Shown piece after piece: positions 1 to 8,566 of a DNA stretch of 20,813 nucleotides (positions are counted from its first letter, which is position 1; each line of letters starts with the position of its first letter). Made by a program: the position numbers and the translations under genes. The notes under the pieces are model-generated. The model saw only the letters and a program-made list of their open reading frames with translations. It was not told where the DNA came from and ran no database searches. The DNA lies in contig JAQZAY010000026.1 of NCBI GenBank assembly GCA_029239415.1, forward strand, positions 1-20,813, in the 5' to 3' direction. Source of the DNA: Pseudomonas sp. (GTDB lineage Bacteria > Pseudomonadota > Gammaproteobacteria > Pseudomonadales > Pseudomonadaceae).

Positions 1-56
1 CAAGCGTGAATCCAGGGTTGCTGGGCAAGCATTGTTCATTGGTACGGTCCCTCTGC

Positions 57-97
57 AAACAAAAATGCCGATGCCGCCTCACGGCGCGCATCGGCAT
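57..97 (-). terminator. Rho-independent terminator after lipA
   Basis: A perfect 10-bp inverted repeat (65-74 ATGCCGATGC with 88-97 GCATCGGCAT) encloses a 13-nt loop. On the minus strand it is followed at once by TTTTTGTTTG (plus-strand 56-65). It lies 20 bp past the lipA stop, in the orientation expected to end the dacA-DUF493-lipB-lipA transcript. The remaining bases 1-56 hold nothing I can support. Confidence 0.85.
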
Positions 98-117
98 CGT
101 CCGTCAACCCACAAGGC

Positions 118-1137
118 TCAGAGCTTGATCCGAGCCTCGTGCGCCTGCTGGTCGGCGTGGTACGAGGAGCGCACCAACGGGCCGGACGCGACGTTCTTGA
201 AGCCCATCTTGTAGCCTTCCTCGGCGAACCAGGCGAAGGTGTCCGGGTGCACGAAGCGCTGCACCGGCAAGTGGCTGCGCGAGGGCTGCAGGTACTGGCC
301 CAGGGTCAGCATGTCGATGTTGTGCTCGCGCATGCGATGCATCACCTCGATCACTTCCTCGTCGGTCTCGCCCAGGCCGAGCATCAGGCCGGACTTGGTC
401 GGCACGTGCGGCACCAGCTCCTTGAACTTCTCCAGCAAGGTCAGCGACCACTGGTAGTCCGAGCCCGGACGCGCAGCCTTGTACAGGCGCGGCACGGTCT
501 CGAGGTTGTGGTTGAACACATCCGGCGGCTCCTGGGCGGTGATGGCCAGGGCCACGTCCATGCGCCCGCGGTAGTCCGGCACCAGGGTCTCCAGCTGGAT
601 GCCGGGGGTCAGGGCGCGAATCTCGCGGATGCAGTCGGCAAAGTGCTGGGCACCGCCGTCGCGCAGGTCGTCGCGGTCCACCGAGGTGATCACCACGTAC
701 TTCAGGCGCAGGTCGGCGATGGCCACGGCCAGGTTCTTCGGCTCGTCCAGGTCCAGCGGCTTCGGCCGGCCATGGCCGACGTCACAGAACGGGCAGCGAC
801 GAGTACAGATGTCGCCCATGATCATGAAGGTCGCGGTACCGCCCGAGAAGCACTCGCCCAGGTTCGGGCAGGAGGCTTCCTCGCAGACGCTGTGCAGCTT
901 GTGCTTGCGCAGCAGCTGCTTGATGCGGTCGACTTCGGGCGATACCGGGATGCGTACGCGAATCCAGTCGGGCTTCTTCGGCAACTCGTCGGTGGGGATG
1001 ATCTTTACCGGGATCCGGGCCACCTTCTCGGCGCCCCGCAGCTTGACGCCCGCCTCGACCTTCGGCCGTGGGGTCGGGCGCGAGGTGACATCCTGGGCCG
1101 GTATCAGGTTGGGCACGGCTTCTTGCACAATAGTCAT
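118..1137 (-). CDS. lipA: Lipoyl synthase LipA
   Basis: Radical-SAM enzyme that inserts two sulfurs into the octanoyl chain carried on lipoyl-dependent proteins (PDH and OGDH E2, GcvH), finishing lipoate made in place. The 339-aa product shows both iron-sulfur motifs of the family: the auxiliary cluster cysteines C85, C90 and C96 (CEEASC then PNLGEC) and the radical-SAM CX3CX2C at C111, C115 and C118 (CTRRCPFC). The C-terminal RSSY motif, whose serine ligates the auxiliary cluster, is present. Length is slightly above the usual ~320 aa because of a variable N-terminal extension (residues 1-40), common in pseudomonads. The ATG lies two bases after the lipB stop, so the genes are almost certainly co-transcribed. 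A strong terminator follows. Identity is secure; only the exact start is open. Confidence 0.97.
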   Translation of the reverse strand: MTIVQEAVPNLIPAQDVTSRPTPRPKVEAGVKLRGAEKVARIPVKIIPTDELPKKPDWIRVRIPVSPEVDRIKQLLRKHKLHSVCEEASCPNLGECFSGGTATFMIMGDICTRRCPFCDVGHGRPKPLDLDEPKNLAVAIADLRLKYVVITSVDRDDLRDGGAQHFADCIREIRALTPGIQLETLVPDYRGRMDVALAITAQEPPDVFNHNLETVPRLYKAARPGSDYQWSLTLLEKFKELVPHVPTKSGLMLGLGETDEEVIEVMHRMREHNIDMLTLGQYLQPSRSHLPVQRFVHPDTFAWFAEEGYKMGFKNVASGPLVRSSYHADQQAHEARIKL

Positions 1138-1139
1138 AT

Positions 1140-1787
1140 TCAGTCGATTCCGCCCGTAAGGGTCGTCTGCTCAGCATAGTCGAGGTGCCTGACCAGCTGT
1201 CCGCGCAGCCTTGTCCTGACCTCGGAAGGATCGATCGGCCCTGCCTGGTCGCGCAGCTGGGTCATGGCCAGCCCCGCATACCCGCAGGGGTTGATTCGGC
1301 GAAATGGCGCAAGGTCCATGTCGACGTTCAGGGCGAGGCCGTGAAACGAACGGCCGTTGCGGATCCGCAGCCCGAGGGAAGCGATCTTCGCCCCGTCGAC
1401 ATACACGCCGGGCGCATCGGGCTTGGCCGCGGCCTCGACGTCGAAGCTGGCCAGCAACGCGATCAGGCTGCTTTCGATGCGGCTGACCAGCTCGCGCACG
1501 CCAAGGCCCAGCCGGCGCACGTCCAGCAGCAGATAGGCCACCAGCTGCCCGGGACCGTGGTAGGTCACCTGGCCGCCGCGGTCGGTCTGCACCACCGGGA
1601 TGTCGCCGGGTACCAGCAGGTGCTCGGCCTTGCCCGCCTGGCCCTGGGTGAACACCGCGGGGTGTTCCACCAGCCAGACCTCGTCACCGGTCTCGGCCGT
1701 CCGCTGGTCGGTGAAGCGGCGCATGGCCGCCAGCACCGGCTCATAGGGCATCAGGCCGAGATCGCGAAAGCCGAGGGTCGCCAGCAT
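1140..1787 (-). CDS. lipB: Octanoyltransferase LipB
   Basis: Transfers octanoate from acyl carrier protein to the lipoyl domains of target enzymes, the step before LipA. The 215-aa protein has the family core: [12 protein letters not shown] around residues 71-82, the catalytic lysine K134 in DGAKIASLG, and the catalytic cysteine C168 in INPCGY. I start at the ATG at 1787, which overlaps the stop of the DUF493 gene (TGATG), a typical coupled junction. A TTG one codon upstream (1790) would add one residue and cannot be excluded from sequence alone. The gene sits directly before lipA, so the two steps of lipoate assembly are encoded together. Confidence 0.96.
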   Translation of the reverse strand: MLATLGFRDLGLMPYEPVLAAMRRFTDQRTAETGDEVWLVEHPAVFTQGQAGKAEHLLVPGDIPVVQTDRGGQVTYHGPGQLVAYLLLDVRRLGLGVRELVSRIESSLIALLASFDVEAAAKPDAPGVYVDGAKIASLGLRIRNGRSFHGLALNVDMDLAPFRRINPCGYAGLAMTQLRDQAGPIDPSEVRTRLRGQLVRHLDYAEQTTLTGGID

Positions 1788-2062
1788 CAAAGCACCATTT
1801 TGACGATGCCGGTCGCGCGCAGGGCGCTGTTGATGTTGTGCAACTGGTCTTCGCCGGTGGCCACGATGTGCAGTTGCACGGTCGTGTACTTGCCTTCCTT
1901 GCTCTGGCGCTCGGCCAGGGTGTTCATGTCGACCTGGGCATACTTGCTCAGGATCTCGATCACCGTGTCCTTGAAGCCCACGACGGTGTCGCCGATCACC
2001 TTGATCGGGTAGTCGGCGCAGGGGAATTCGATTTTATGCGACTTGACGTCAGCTTCGCTCAT
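1787..2062 (-). CDS. DUF493 (YbeD-like) protein
   Basis: Small 91-aa protein of the DUF493/YbeD family, known from E. coli YbeD to have an ACT-like alpha/beta fold; its biochemical role is unsettled. The conserved segments are [13 protein letters not shown] near the N-terminus and the strand [16 protein letters not shown] later on. I chose the ATG at 2062 because it gives the usual family length (about 90 aa) and has a GAGG about 11 bases upstream. The frame stays open further upstream, but that part (Pro/Gly-rich, overlapping a stable hairpin) does not look coding. It lies between dacA and lipB, an arrangement conserved in gammaproteobacteria. It has been suggested as a regulator linked to lipoate genes, but nothing here proves that. 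Confidence 0.9.
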   Translation of the reverse strand: MSEADVKSHKIEFPCADYPIKVIGDTVVGFKDTVIEILSKYAQVDMNTLAERQSKEGKYTTVQLHIVATGEDQLHNINSALRATGIVKMVL

Positions 2063-2096
2063 GGCAGTAACGGCCTCGTAAGCCGTGGCAACAACG

Positions 2097-2124
2097 GCGC
2101 CCCCGCCAGGATGGACGGGGGCGC
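2097..2124 (-). terminator. GC-rich hairpin between dacA and the DUF493 gene
   Basis: A perfect 9-bp stem (2097-2105 GCGCCCCCG with 2116-2124 CGGGGGCGC) has a 10-nt loop and lies 13 bp past the dacA stop on the minus strand. The following minus-strand bases (CGTTGTTG) give only a poor U-tract. It could be a partial terminator, or an RNA-processing or stabilising hairpin that sets dacA apart from the downstream lip genes. The hairpin itself is certain; the function is inferred. Confidence 0.45.
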
Positions 2125-2137
2125 GGCAGGTCACGTA

Positions 2138-3298
2138 TCAGTTGAACAATCCGTAGAAGAACAGGCGGATGCTATCCCACATACGCCCGAAGAAACCAGC
2201 TTCCTCGACGCCATCGAGGGCAATCAGGTCGGCGCTGTGGACAACCTTTTCATCGAGTTTGACTTCGACCTTGCCGATCACGTCACCTTTGGCGATCGGC
2301 GCGGTCAGCTGGGGATTGAGGGTCATGTTGGCCACCAGGCGCTTGAGCTGGCCCTTGGGCATGGTCATGCTCAGGTCGTCGGCAAGGCCGGCCTTGACGA
2401 CATTGGTCGCGCCCTTCCAGACCTGGGCCTGGGTCAGCTCGGTGCCCTTCTGGTAGAAAGTCTGGGTCTCGAAGAAGCGGAAACCGTAGGTCAGCAGCTT
2501 CTGGGTCTCGGCGGCGCGGGCCTGCTCGCTGTTGGTGCCGAACACCACGGCGATCAGGCGCATGCCGTCGCGCACGGCCGAGGATACCATGCAGTAGCCG
2601 GCCTCTTCGGTGTGGCCGGTCTTCAGGCCATCGACGGTCTTGTCGCGCCACAGCAGCAGGTTGCGGTTGGGCTGCTTGATGTTGTTCCAGTAGAACTCTT
2701 TCTGCGAGTAGATCGCATAGTGGGCGGGATCTTCGTCGATGATCGCGCGCGCCAGCACGGCCATGTCGTGCGCCGAGGAGTAATGCTCGGGGTGCGGCAG
2801 GCCGGTCGGGTTCATGAAGTGGCTGTTGCTCATGCCAAGGTCGGCGGCGGTCTTGTTCATCATGTCGGCGAAGGCGTCTTCGCTGCCGGCGATGTGCTCG
2901 GCCAGGGCGACGCTGGCGTCGTTGCCCGACTGGATGATGATGCCGTGCAGCAGGTCGCTGACGCTGACCTGGCTGCCCACCTTGATGAACATGCGCGAGC
3001 CGCCGGTGCGCCAGGCGTTTTCGCTGACGGTGACCGGGTCGTTCTCGCCGATCTGCCCACGACGGATGTCGAGGGTGGCGATGTAGGCGGTCATCAGCTT
3101 GGTCAGGCTGGCTGGCGGGAGACGCTCGTCACCATTGTTCTCGACCAGGACATTACCGCTGGACGCTTCCATGAGCACGTAGGACTTGGCAGCCAGTTGC
3201 GGCGGCGACGGCATCATCTGCTCCGCCGCGAACGCGGCAGGGGTGATCATCAGCGGTACAAGCAGGCAAAGGCGTTTGGCAAAGGAGGTGATGTTCAT
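2138..3298 (-). CDS. dacA: D-alanyl-D-alanine carboxypeptidase (PBP5/6 type)
   Basis: Penicillin-binding protein that removes the terminal D-Ala from muropeptide pentapeptides in the periplasm, controlling cross-linking. The 386-aa product has a signal peptide (residues 1 to about 25, ending AAFAA), then the three active-site motifs of the S11 family: S64-L-T-K67, S124-G-N126 and K226-T-G228. A C-terminal beta domain (about 285-365) ends in an amphipathic helix rich in Phe, Trp and Arg (GFFGRMWDSIRLFFYGLFN), the usual inner-membrane anchor. Length fits PBP5. The ATG at 3298 is preceded by GAGAG. The P. aeruginosa equivalent is usually named dacC. It follows rlpA but is separated from it by a palindromic element and probably has its own promoter. 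Confidence 0.96.
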   Translation of the reverse strand: MNITSFAKRLCLLVPLMITPAAFAAEQMMPSPPQLAAKSYVLMEASSGNVLVENNGDERLPPASLTKLMTAYIATLDIRRGQIGENDPVTVSENAWRTGGSRMFIKVGSQVSVSDLLHGIIIQSGNDASVALAEHIAGSEDAFADMMNKTAADLGMSNSHFMNPTGLPHPEHYSSAHDMAVLARAIIDEDPAHYAIYSQKEFYWNNIKQPNRNLLLWRDKTVDGLKTGHTEEAGYCMVSSAVRDGMRLIAVVFGTNSEQARAAETQKLLTYGFRFFETQTFYQKGTELTQAQVWKGATNVVKAGLADDLSMTMPKGQLKRLVANMTLNPQLTAPIAKGDVIGKVEVKLDEKVVHSADLIALDGVEEAGFFGRMWDSIRLFFYGLFN

Positions 3299-3319
3299 CC
3301 GTCTCTCGAAATGGCTAAT

Positions 3320-3375
3320 GGGCTCATGCCCTCATGGGCAAAACGTTAACAGGCCGGTGCCTTGCGGGCAAAACG
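3320..3375. promoter_or_regulatory. Repeats in the dacA leader (possible operator)
   Basis: Two identical 10-mers GGGCAAAACG lie at 3336-3345 and 3366-3375, exactly 30 bp apart (about three helical turns). Next to them, 3320-3339 reads GGGC-TCAT-GCCC-TCAT-GGGC, in which the middle GCCC can pair with either flanking GGGC. Both lie 22-77 bp upstream of the dacA start, where a promoter or leader is expected. I do not see a convincing -35/-10 pair. Any regulatory role is inference. Confidence 0.3.
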
Positions 3376-3382
3376 GCCATTG

Positions 3383-3467
3383 TAAGCTACAAGCGGCAAG
3401 CTTCAAGCGGCAAGAGAGGCGCGGATCGCGCCACCTGCCTTTCCTGCAGCTTGTCGCCTGAAGCCTG
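3383..3467. repeat. Heptad-built palindromic element between rlpA and dacA
   Basis: The left arm is a run of 7-bp units: TAAGCTA (3383-3389), CAAGCGG, CAAGCTT, CAAGCGG and CAAGAGA (3411-3417). The centre is a perfect hairpin, GGCGCG-GAT-CGCGCC (3418-3432). The right arm, read on the minus strand, again shows heptads (CAGGCTT, CAGGCGA, CAAGCTG), so the whole 85 bp is an imperfect inverted repeat centred near 3425, with roughly two thirds of the 41 positions per arm matching. It ends 4 bp before the rlpA stop. The AAGCT-type heptad style resembles intergenic palindromes I recall from Pseudomonas genomes. It may act as the rlpA terminator or an mRNA-stabilising structure. Confidence 0.65.
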
Positions 3468-3471
3468 CGGG

Positions 3472-4494
3472 TCAGTCGGCGGTGACCACCTTGGCCTGGC
3501 CGAGGTTGGCCAGGCGCACGCTGTCCTGCATCTGCTGGGCCTCGCCCTGGCTGCCGATCGGCCCCAGGCGCACGCGGTGCAGGGTCTGCTGGTTGCGCAC
3601 GATGGAGCTGATGAACACCGGCGCGCTGACCATGGTGCTGAGCTTGGAGCGCAGCAGCTCGGCGGCATCGGGGTTGGCGAAGGCGCCGACCTGCAGGAAC
3701 AGGCCGCCGTTCTGGCTGATGGCGCTGTTGTTGATGGTGTTGTTGCTGGCCACCTGCACCGGCACCACGGCCGCGGCGTGCTGCTGCGGTGGCGGGGTCC
3801 ACTGTTCGACACGCCCGGTGCTGACCGGCAGCGGCTTGGCCTGGGCCACCTGCGGCTGTTGCAGCACCATGGGCGCTGCCTGGCCACGCTGGGCCCACCA
3901 CTGCTGCGGGTCGATACCCTCGACTCGCACCCGGGCGGTGCCGCTTTCGGCATAGCCGAGCTTCTTGGCGGCCGCGTAGGACAAGTCGATGATCCGGTCG
4001 GAATAGAACGGCCCGCGGTCGTTGACCCGCAGCACCACCACGCGGTTGTTGTCCAGGTTGGTCACCCGCACGTAGGCCGGCAGCGGCAGGGTCTTGTGCG
4101 CCGCGCTCATGCCGTAGAGGTCGTAGACCTCGCCGTTGGCGGTGTTCTGGCCATGGAACTTGGTGCCGTACCACGACGCCGTGCCCTCGGCGCGGTAGTT
4201 GCGCGAGTCCTGGATGGGGAAGTAGGTCTTGCCCAGCACGGTATAGGGGTTGGCCTTGTAGTTGCCGGTGTGCACGGTCGGGGTGGCATCGGGGATCTTC
4301 GAGACATCGACGTCCCACCACGGCGCGCCGTCCTTGTGCGCCCGGTTGATGTCCAGGCCCGGCTGGGCACGCACGACGTTGCCCTGCTGCTGCGAGGTGT
4401 GCGGCGCGCGGGTGCTCGAGCAGCTGGCCAGGACCAGGCCAGCGGCGGCGCAGGCCAGCAGCTTGAAAGAGAAGGTGTTCATCGATACGCGCAT
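3472..4494 (-). CDS. rlpA: RlpA septal lytic transglycosylase, lipoprotein
   Basis: Outer-membrane lipoprotein that, in P. aeruginosa, cleaves peptidoglycan strands lacking stem peptides and helps daughter-cell separation. The 340-aa product has a lipoprotein signal with the lipobox LASC (Cys25). A double-psi beta-barrel domain covers about residues 103-185 (GTASWYG ... VNDRGPF), with E122, H133 and D159 at the positions expected for catalysis. A Gln/Pro-rich linker (195-262) leads to a C-terminal SPOR domain (about 264-337, starting LFLQVGAF) that binds denuded septal glycan. The start codon overlaps the mltB stop (TAATG), implying translational coupling; an ATG four codons in is a weaker alternative. 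It follows mltB, so two glycan-cleaving enzymes are made together. Confidence 0.95.
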   Translation of the reverse strand: MRVSMNTFSFKLLACAAAGLVLASCSSTRAPHTSQQQGNVVRAQPGLDINRAHKDGAPWWDVDVSKIPDATPTVHTGNYKANPYTVLGKTYFPIQDSRNYRAEGTASWYGTKFHGQNTANGEVYDLYGMSAAHKTLPLPAYVRVTNLDNNRVVVLRVNDRGPFYSDRIIDLSYAAAKKLGYAESGTARVRVEGIDPQQWWAQRGQAAPMVLQQPQVAQAKPLPVSTGRVEQWTPPPQQHAAAVVPVQVASNNTINNSAISQNGGLFLQVGAFANPDAAELLRSKLSTMVSAPVFISSIVRNQQTLHRVRLGPIGSQGEAQQMQDSVRLANLGQAKVVTAD

Positions 4495-5504
4495 TACTTG
4501 ACGCCCCGTGCTTGAACCAGCAGGTCCGATAGCTGATGTACCGCCATCGCGTACATCACGCTGCGGTTGTAGCGAGTGATCGCGTAGAAATTCTTCAGGC
4601 CAAGCCAGTATTCGGGGCCATTGTCGCCCTCGAGCCGAAAGGCGGTGACCGGCAGATCATCGCGCAGCGCATCATGACTCGACCAGCCCAGGTCTCGCAA
4701 CTGGGCGACGGTCTTGACCGCATCGATACCCGGGCTCAGGCCCTCCTCGACGTGCTCGCCGCTGACCGTGGCGCGGCTGACCACCGCCTCGCCGGCTACC
4801 CAGCCATGGCGCTTGAAGTAGCTGGCGACGCTGCCGATGGCATCATCGGGGTTGTTCCAGATATTGATATGGCCGTCGCCGTCGAAGTCCACGGCGTAGG
4901 CGCGAAAGCTGCTGGGCATGAACTGCGGCAGGCCCATGGCACCGGCGTACGAGCCCTTGAGGGTCAACGGGTCGAGCTGCTCCTCGCGGGCCAGCAGCAG
5001 GAATTCGCGCAGCTCCTTGCGGAAGAAGTCAGCCCGTGGCGGGTAGTCGAAGCCCAGGGTCGACAGCGCATCGAGCACCCGGAAGTTGCCGGTGTTGCGG
5101 CCAAAGAAGGTTTCCACGCCGATGATCGACACGATCACCTGGGCCGGTACGCCGTATTCCTGCTCGGCGCGCGCCAGGGTCGCCTCGTGCTGGCGCCAGA
5201 AGTCCACGCCACGGGCGATGCGCGCGTCGGTCAGGAACATCGGCCGATAGTCCTTCCACGGCTTGACCCGCTCGGCCGGACGCGAGATGGCATCGAGGAT
5301 CGACTGCTTGCGCTGCACTTCGGCGAACACGCCCATCAGCTGCTCGCTGGCAAACCCGTGGTCACGGGCCATCTCGCCGACGAATTCAGCCACCTGGGGC
5401 GAGCCGTCATAGTCACCGGCATTGGCCTGATGGACAGCGCCGAACAGGCCCATCGCACCGATCCACGGTACACAACGAGCCGCCCAGCCACGCACTGCTT
5501 GCAT
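4494..5504 (-). CDS. mltB: Lytic murein transglycosylase B (SltB1/MltB family)
   Basis: Cleaves the MurNAc-GlcNAc bond to give 1,6-anhydro-muropeptides. The 336-aa protein has the family-3 transglycosylase core with catalytic Glu E131 in IIGVETFFGRNTG, the GAMGLPQFMPSSF segment (188-200), and an EF-hand-like acidic loop DFDGDGHINIW (206-216) matching the calcium site of E. coli Slt35. The N-terminus is a type I signal peptide (cleavage near ANA29) without a lipobox, so a soluble periplasmic form is likely, as for P. aeruginosa SltB1, unlike lipidated E. coli MltB. I chose the ATG at 5504 because AAGGTG lies 8-9 bases upstream; the frame stays open for about 530 bp further, but that overlaps rodA and is not coding. 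It begins 17 bp after rodA. Confidence 0.93.
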   Translation of the reverse strand: MQAVRGWAARCVPWIGAMGLFGAVHQANAGDYDGSPQVAEFVGEMARDHGFASEQLMGVFAEVQRKQSILDAISRPAERVKPWKDYRPMFLTDARIARGVDFWRQHEATLARAEQEYGVPAQVIVSIIGVETFFGRNTGNFRVLDALSTLGFDYPPRADFFRKELREFLLLAREEQLDPLTLKGSYAGAMGLPQFMPSSFRAYAVDFDGDGHINIWNNPDDAIGSVASYFKRHGWVAGEAVVSRATVSGEHVEEGLSPGIDAVKTVAQLRDLGWSSHDALRDDLPVTAFRLEGDNGPEYWLGLKNFYAITRYNRSVMYAMAVHQLSDLLVQARGVK

Positions 5505-5521
5505 GAAATTCTTCACCTTAT

Positions 5522-6664
5522 TCAAACTTGCGCAATCCACTTGCGGTGCGTGTGGATCGACATCAGAACGCCAAACGCTGACAGCAGCGTCACCAACGAA
5601 GTTCCGCCATAGCTGATGAAGGGCAGCGGCACGCCCACCACGGGTAGCAGGCCGCTGACCATACCGATATTGACGAACACGTATACAAAGAAGGTCATGG
5701 TCAGGCTGCCGGCCAGCAGCTTGCCGTAGAGGGTCTGGGCCTGGGCAGTGATCACCAGCCCGCGGCCGATCAGCAGCAGGTACAGCAACAGCAAGGCACA
5801 GATGCCGACCAGGCCGAACTCCTCGCCAAGCACGGCGATGATGAAGTCGGTGTGGCTCTCGGGCAGGAAGTCCAGGTGCGACTGGGTGCCCAGCAGCCAG
5901 CCCTTGCCGAACACCCCGCCCGAGCCGATGGCGGCCTTGGACTGGATGATGTTCCAGCCCGTGCCGAGCGGGTCGCTCTCGGGGTCGAGGAAGGTCAGCA
6001 CGCGTTGCTTCTGGTAGTCGTGCATGAAGAAGAACCACATGGCCACCGCCACCGGCACCGCCGCCCCGACCGCGGTCAGGATCCAGCGCCAGCGCAGGCC
6101 GCCCATGAACAGCACGAACGCGCCCCCGGCCAGGATCAGCAGCGCCGTGCCCAGGTCAGGCTGGCGCACGATGAGAATGAACGGCACGCCGATCAGCACC
6201 AGGCTGATCAGCACGTGCTTGAGGTCTGGCGGCAGGGTCCGCTTGGACAGGTACCAGGCCAGGGTCGCCGGCATGATGATCTTCATGAACTCGGAGGGCT
6301 GGAAGCGGATCACCCCGGGAATGTTGATCCAGCGCGTGGCCCCCATGGCGTTGTGGCCCATGACGTCGACCACCACCAGCAGGCACACCCCGCCCAGGTA
6401 GGCGACCGGCACCCAGCGCGCCATGAAGCGGGGCTCGAGCTGGGCGATGATGAACATCGACACCAGGCCCAGGCCGAACGAGCTGGCCTGCCTGAGCAGC
6501 AGGTCCCAGTTCTTGCCGCTGGCCGAATAGAGGACGAACAGGCTGCCGGCCGCCAGGGTCAGCAGCAGGATCAGCAAGGGGCCGTCGACATGGATGCGCT
6601 GCAGGAAGCTGGCGCGCCGACGCATCACATCCTCGCTGGAGAGCATGCGGTCGAAATTACTCAT
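5522..6664 (-). CDS. rodA: Rod-shape SEDS glycosyltransferase RodA
   Basis: Polymerises lipid II into glycan strands for lateral wall growth, as partner of PBP2. The 380-aa protein has about ten membrane segments. SEDS signatures are present: FQPSEFMK (121-128), VRQPDLGTA near 170, the long periplasmic loop with GTQSHLDFLPESHTDF, whose D265 corresponds to the essential D262 of E. coli RodA, and the C-terminal PFISYGGTS. The ATG at 6664 overlaps the mrdA stop (TGATG); a GTG one codon earlier could add one residue. Immediate coupling to mrdA fits the obligate RodA-PBP2 complex. Confidence 0.97.
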   Translation of the reverse strand: MSNFDRMLSSEDVMRRRASFLQRIHVDGPLLILLLTLAAGSLFVLYSASGKNWDLLLRQASSFGLGLVSMFIIAQLEPRFMARWVPVAYLGGVCLLVVVDVMGHNAMGATRWINIPGVIRFQPSEFMKIIMPATLAWYLSKRTLPPDLKHVLISLVLIGVPFILIVRQPDLGTALLILAGGAFVLFMGGLRWRWILTAVGAAVPVAVAMWFFFMHDYQKQRVLTFLDPESDPLGTGWNIIQSKAAIGSGGVFGKGWLLGTQSHLDFLPESHTDFIIAVLGEEFGLVGICALLLLYLLLIGRGLVITAQAQTLYGKLLAGSLTMTFFVYVFVNIGMVSGLLPVVGVPLPFISYGGTSLVTLLSAFGVLMSIHTHRKWIAQV

Positions 6665-8553
6665 CACTGGAGGGTTTCCTGCGCGACGGTTGAAGGTACG
6701 AAGTCGGCCTTGAGCAGGCCATTCTCGTCGAGCATCCAGGCGTCCATCACCTGGCGCATCACGGGTGCCGCGACCCGGCCGCCGGCCTCGCCGTTCTCGA
6801 TCATCACCGCGACCACGATCTTGGGGTCCTGCGCGGGGGCAAAGCCGACGAACAGGGCATGGTCGCGGTGGCGTTCCTGGACTTTGTTGCGGTCATATTT
6901 CTCGCCTTGCTTGATGGCGACCACCTGGGCGGTGCCGCTCTTGCCGGCGATGCGGTACTGCGCCCCGACCGCGGCCTGGCGCGCCGTGCCACGGGCGTTG
7001 TGCATCACCTGTTCCATGCCGTGGGTGACCTTGTTCCAGTCGGACTTGTCGCGCAGGACGATGTCCTGCATGGGGTGCTCGTCCACCGGTGGCAGGCCCT
7101 CGATGGTCCTGGCCAGGTGCGGTCGGTTCCACTTGCCTTTGCTTGCGATCAGCGCGGTGGCCTGGGCCATCTGCAGGGGCGTGGTCTGCATGTAGCCCTG
7201 GCCGATGCCAAGGATCAGCGTCTCGCCGGGAAACCAGGCCTGGCGGCGGGTGGCGCGCTTCCATTCGCGGGTGGGCATCAGGCCGGACGATTCCTCGAAC
7301 ATGTCCAGGGAAACCTTCTGGCCCAGGCCGAACCTGTTCATGTAGCCGGACAGGCGATCGATGCCCATCTTGTGCGCCAGGTCGTAGAAATAGGTGTCGT
7401 TGGAACGCATGATCGCCAGGTCCAGGTCGACCCAGCCGTCACCGCTGCGGTTCCAGTTGCGGTATTTGTGGTCGTAGTTGGGCAGCTGGTAGTAGCCAGG
7501 GTCGAAGACCCGGCTGCCGGCGGTGACCACGCCGCTGTCCAGCCCGGCGATGGCCACCGCCGGCTTGATGGTCGAGCCGGGCGGGTACAGCCCGCGCAGC
7601 ACGCGGTTGAACAGCGGCCGGTCGATGGAATCGCGCAGGTCGGCGTAGGCCTGGAAGCCGATGCCGGTGACGAACAGGTTGGGGTCGAAGCTTGGCTGGC
7701 TGACCATCGCCAGCACCTCGCCGCTGCGTGGATCGAGCGCGACGATGGCGCCACGGCGCCCGGCCAGGGCAGCTTCGGCGGCTTCCTGCAACTTGATGTC
7801 CAGGCTCAGGACAATGTCCTTGCCCGGAATCGGGTCGGTGCGCTTGAGCACCCGCAGTACCCGCCCGCGCGCGTTGGTCTCTACCTCTTCGTAACCGACC
7901 TGGCCGTGCAACTGGGGCTCATAGAAGCGCTCGATGCCGGTCTTGCCGATATGGTGGGTACCGCTGTAGTTGACCGGGTCGAGGGTCTTGAGCTCTTTCT
8001 CGTTGATCCGCCCCACATAACCGACCGAGTGGGCGAAGTGCGCCCCTTGCGGGTAGTGGCGCACCAGCTGGGCCACCACTTCCACGCCAGGAAGGCGGAA
8101 CTGGTTCACCGCCACCCGGGCGATCTGCTCCTCGGTCAGCTCGAACAGGATCGGCACCGGCTCGAACGGCCGGCGCCCCTGGCGCATGCGCTTCTCGAAC
8201 AGGGCGCGATCGTCCTCGGGAAGCTGCAGCACCTCGACGATCACGTCCAGCACCTGCTGCCAGTTGCCAGAACGCTCGCGGGTCATGGTCAGGCTGAAGC
8301 TTGGCCGGTTATCGGCGATGATCACCCCATTGCGATCGAAGATCAGCCCGCGGGTCGGCGGGATCGGCTGCACGTGCACCCGGTTGTTCTCCGACAGCGT
8401 GGAGTGATAGTCGTACTGGATCACCTGCAGGTAGTACAGCCGCGCGATCAGCACGCAGATCAGCAGCATGATCGCCACCGCGCCGACCACGACGCGGTTA
8501 CGCACCAGGCGGGCGTCTTTCTCGTGGTCCTTGAGGCGGATCGGCTGCGACAT
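6664..8553 (-). CDS. mrdA: Penicillin-binding protein 2 (PBP2), elongasome transpeptidase
   Basis: Class B PBP that cross-links new peptidoglycan made by RodA during elongation; target of mecillinam. The 629-aa product has a short cytoplasmic N-terminus, one membrane anchor (about residues 20-42), the pedestal domain beginning PPTRGLIFDRNG (65-76), and a transpeptidase domain with S327-T-I-K330, S384-N-D386 and K538-S-G-T541. Start ATG at 8553 gives the family length, and the anchor then sits where expected. The frame continues 18 codons upstream into rlmH, which I reject. The gap to the rlmH stop is 13 bp. The gene is called pbpA in P. aeruginosa. Confidence 0.97.
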   Translation of the reverse strand: MSQPIRLKDHEKDARLVRNRVVVGAVAIMLLICVLIARLYYLQVIQYDYHSTLSENNRVHVQPIPPTRGLIFDRNGVIIADNRPSFSLTMTRERSGNWQQVLDVIVEVLQLPEDDRALFEKRMRQGRRPFEPVPILFELTEEQIARVAVNQFRLPGVEVVAQLVRHYPQGAHFAHSVGYVGRINEKELKTLDPVNYSGTHHIGKTGIERFYEPQLHGQVGYEEVETNARGRVLRVLKRTDPIPGKDIVLSLDIKLQEAAEAALAGRRGAIVALDPRSGEVLAMVSQPSFDPNLFVTGIGFQAYADLRDSIDRPLFNRVLRGLYPPGSTIKPAVAIAGLDSGVVTAGSRVFDPGYYQLPNYDHKYRNWNRSGDGWVDLDLAIMRSNDTYFYDLAHKMGIDRLSGYMNRFGLGQKVSLDMFEESSGLMPTREWKRATRRQAWFPGETLILGIGQGYMQTTPLQMAQATALIASKGKWNRPHLARTIEGLPPVDEHPMQDIVLRDKSDWNKVTHGMEQVMHNARGTARQAAVGAQYRIAGKSGTAQVVAIKQGEKYDRNKVQERHRDHALFVGFAPAQDPKIVVAVMIENGEAGGRVAAPVMRQVMDAWMLDENGLLKADFVPSTVAQETLQ

Positions 8554-8566
8554 GAAGCTTACAGGC

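Noticed and set aside
2063..2134. Longer DUF493 protein starting at 2134
   Set aside because: The added 24 residues contain a hairpin-encoded Pro/Gly/Ala stretch, make the protein longer than the family, and have no clear ribosome binding site.
1838..3349. Plus-strand open frame of 503 codons opposite the DUF493 gene and dacA
   Set aside because: It is antisense to well-identified genes. High GC with G/C third positions suppresses stops in the opposite frame, and the product shows only low-complexity Gly/Val/His/Asp-rich sequence with no recognisable domain.
5505..6038. Extended N-terminus for mltB reaching into rodA
   Set aside because: The extension would overlap rodA out of frame for about 500 bp and bury the signal peptide. 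The ATG at 5504 with AAGGTG upstream is better.
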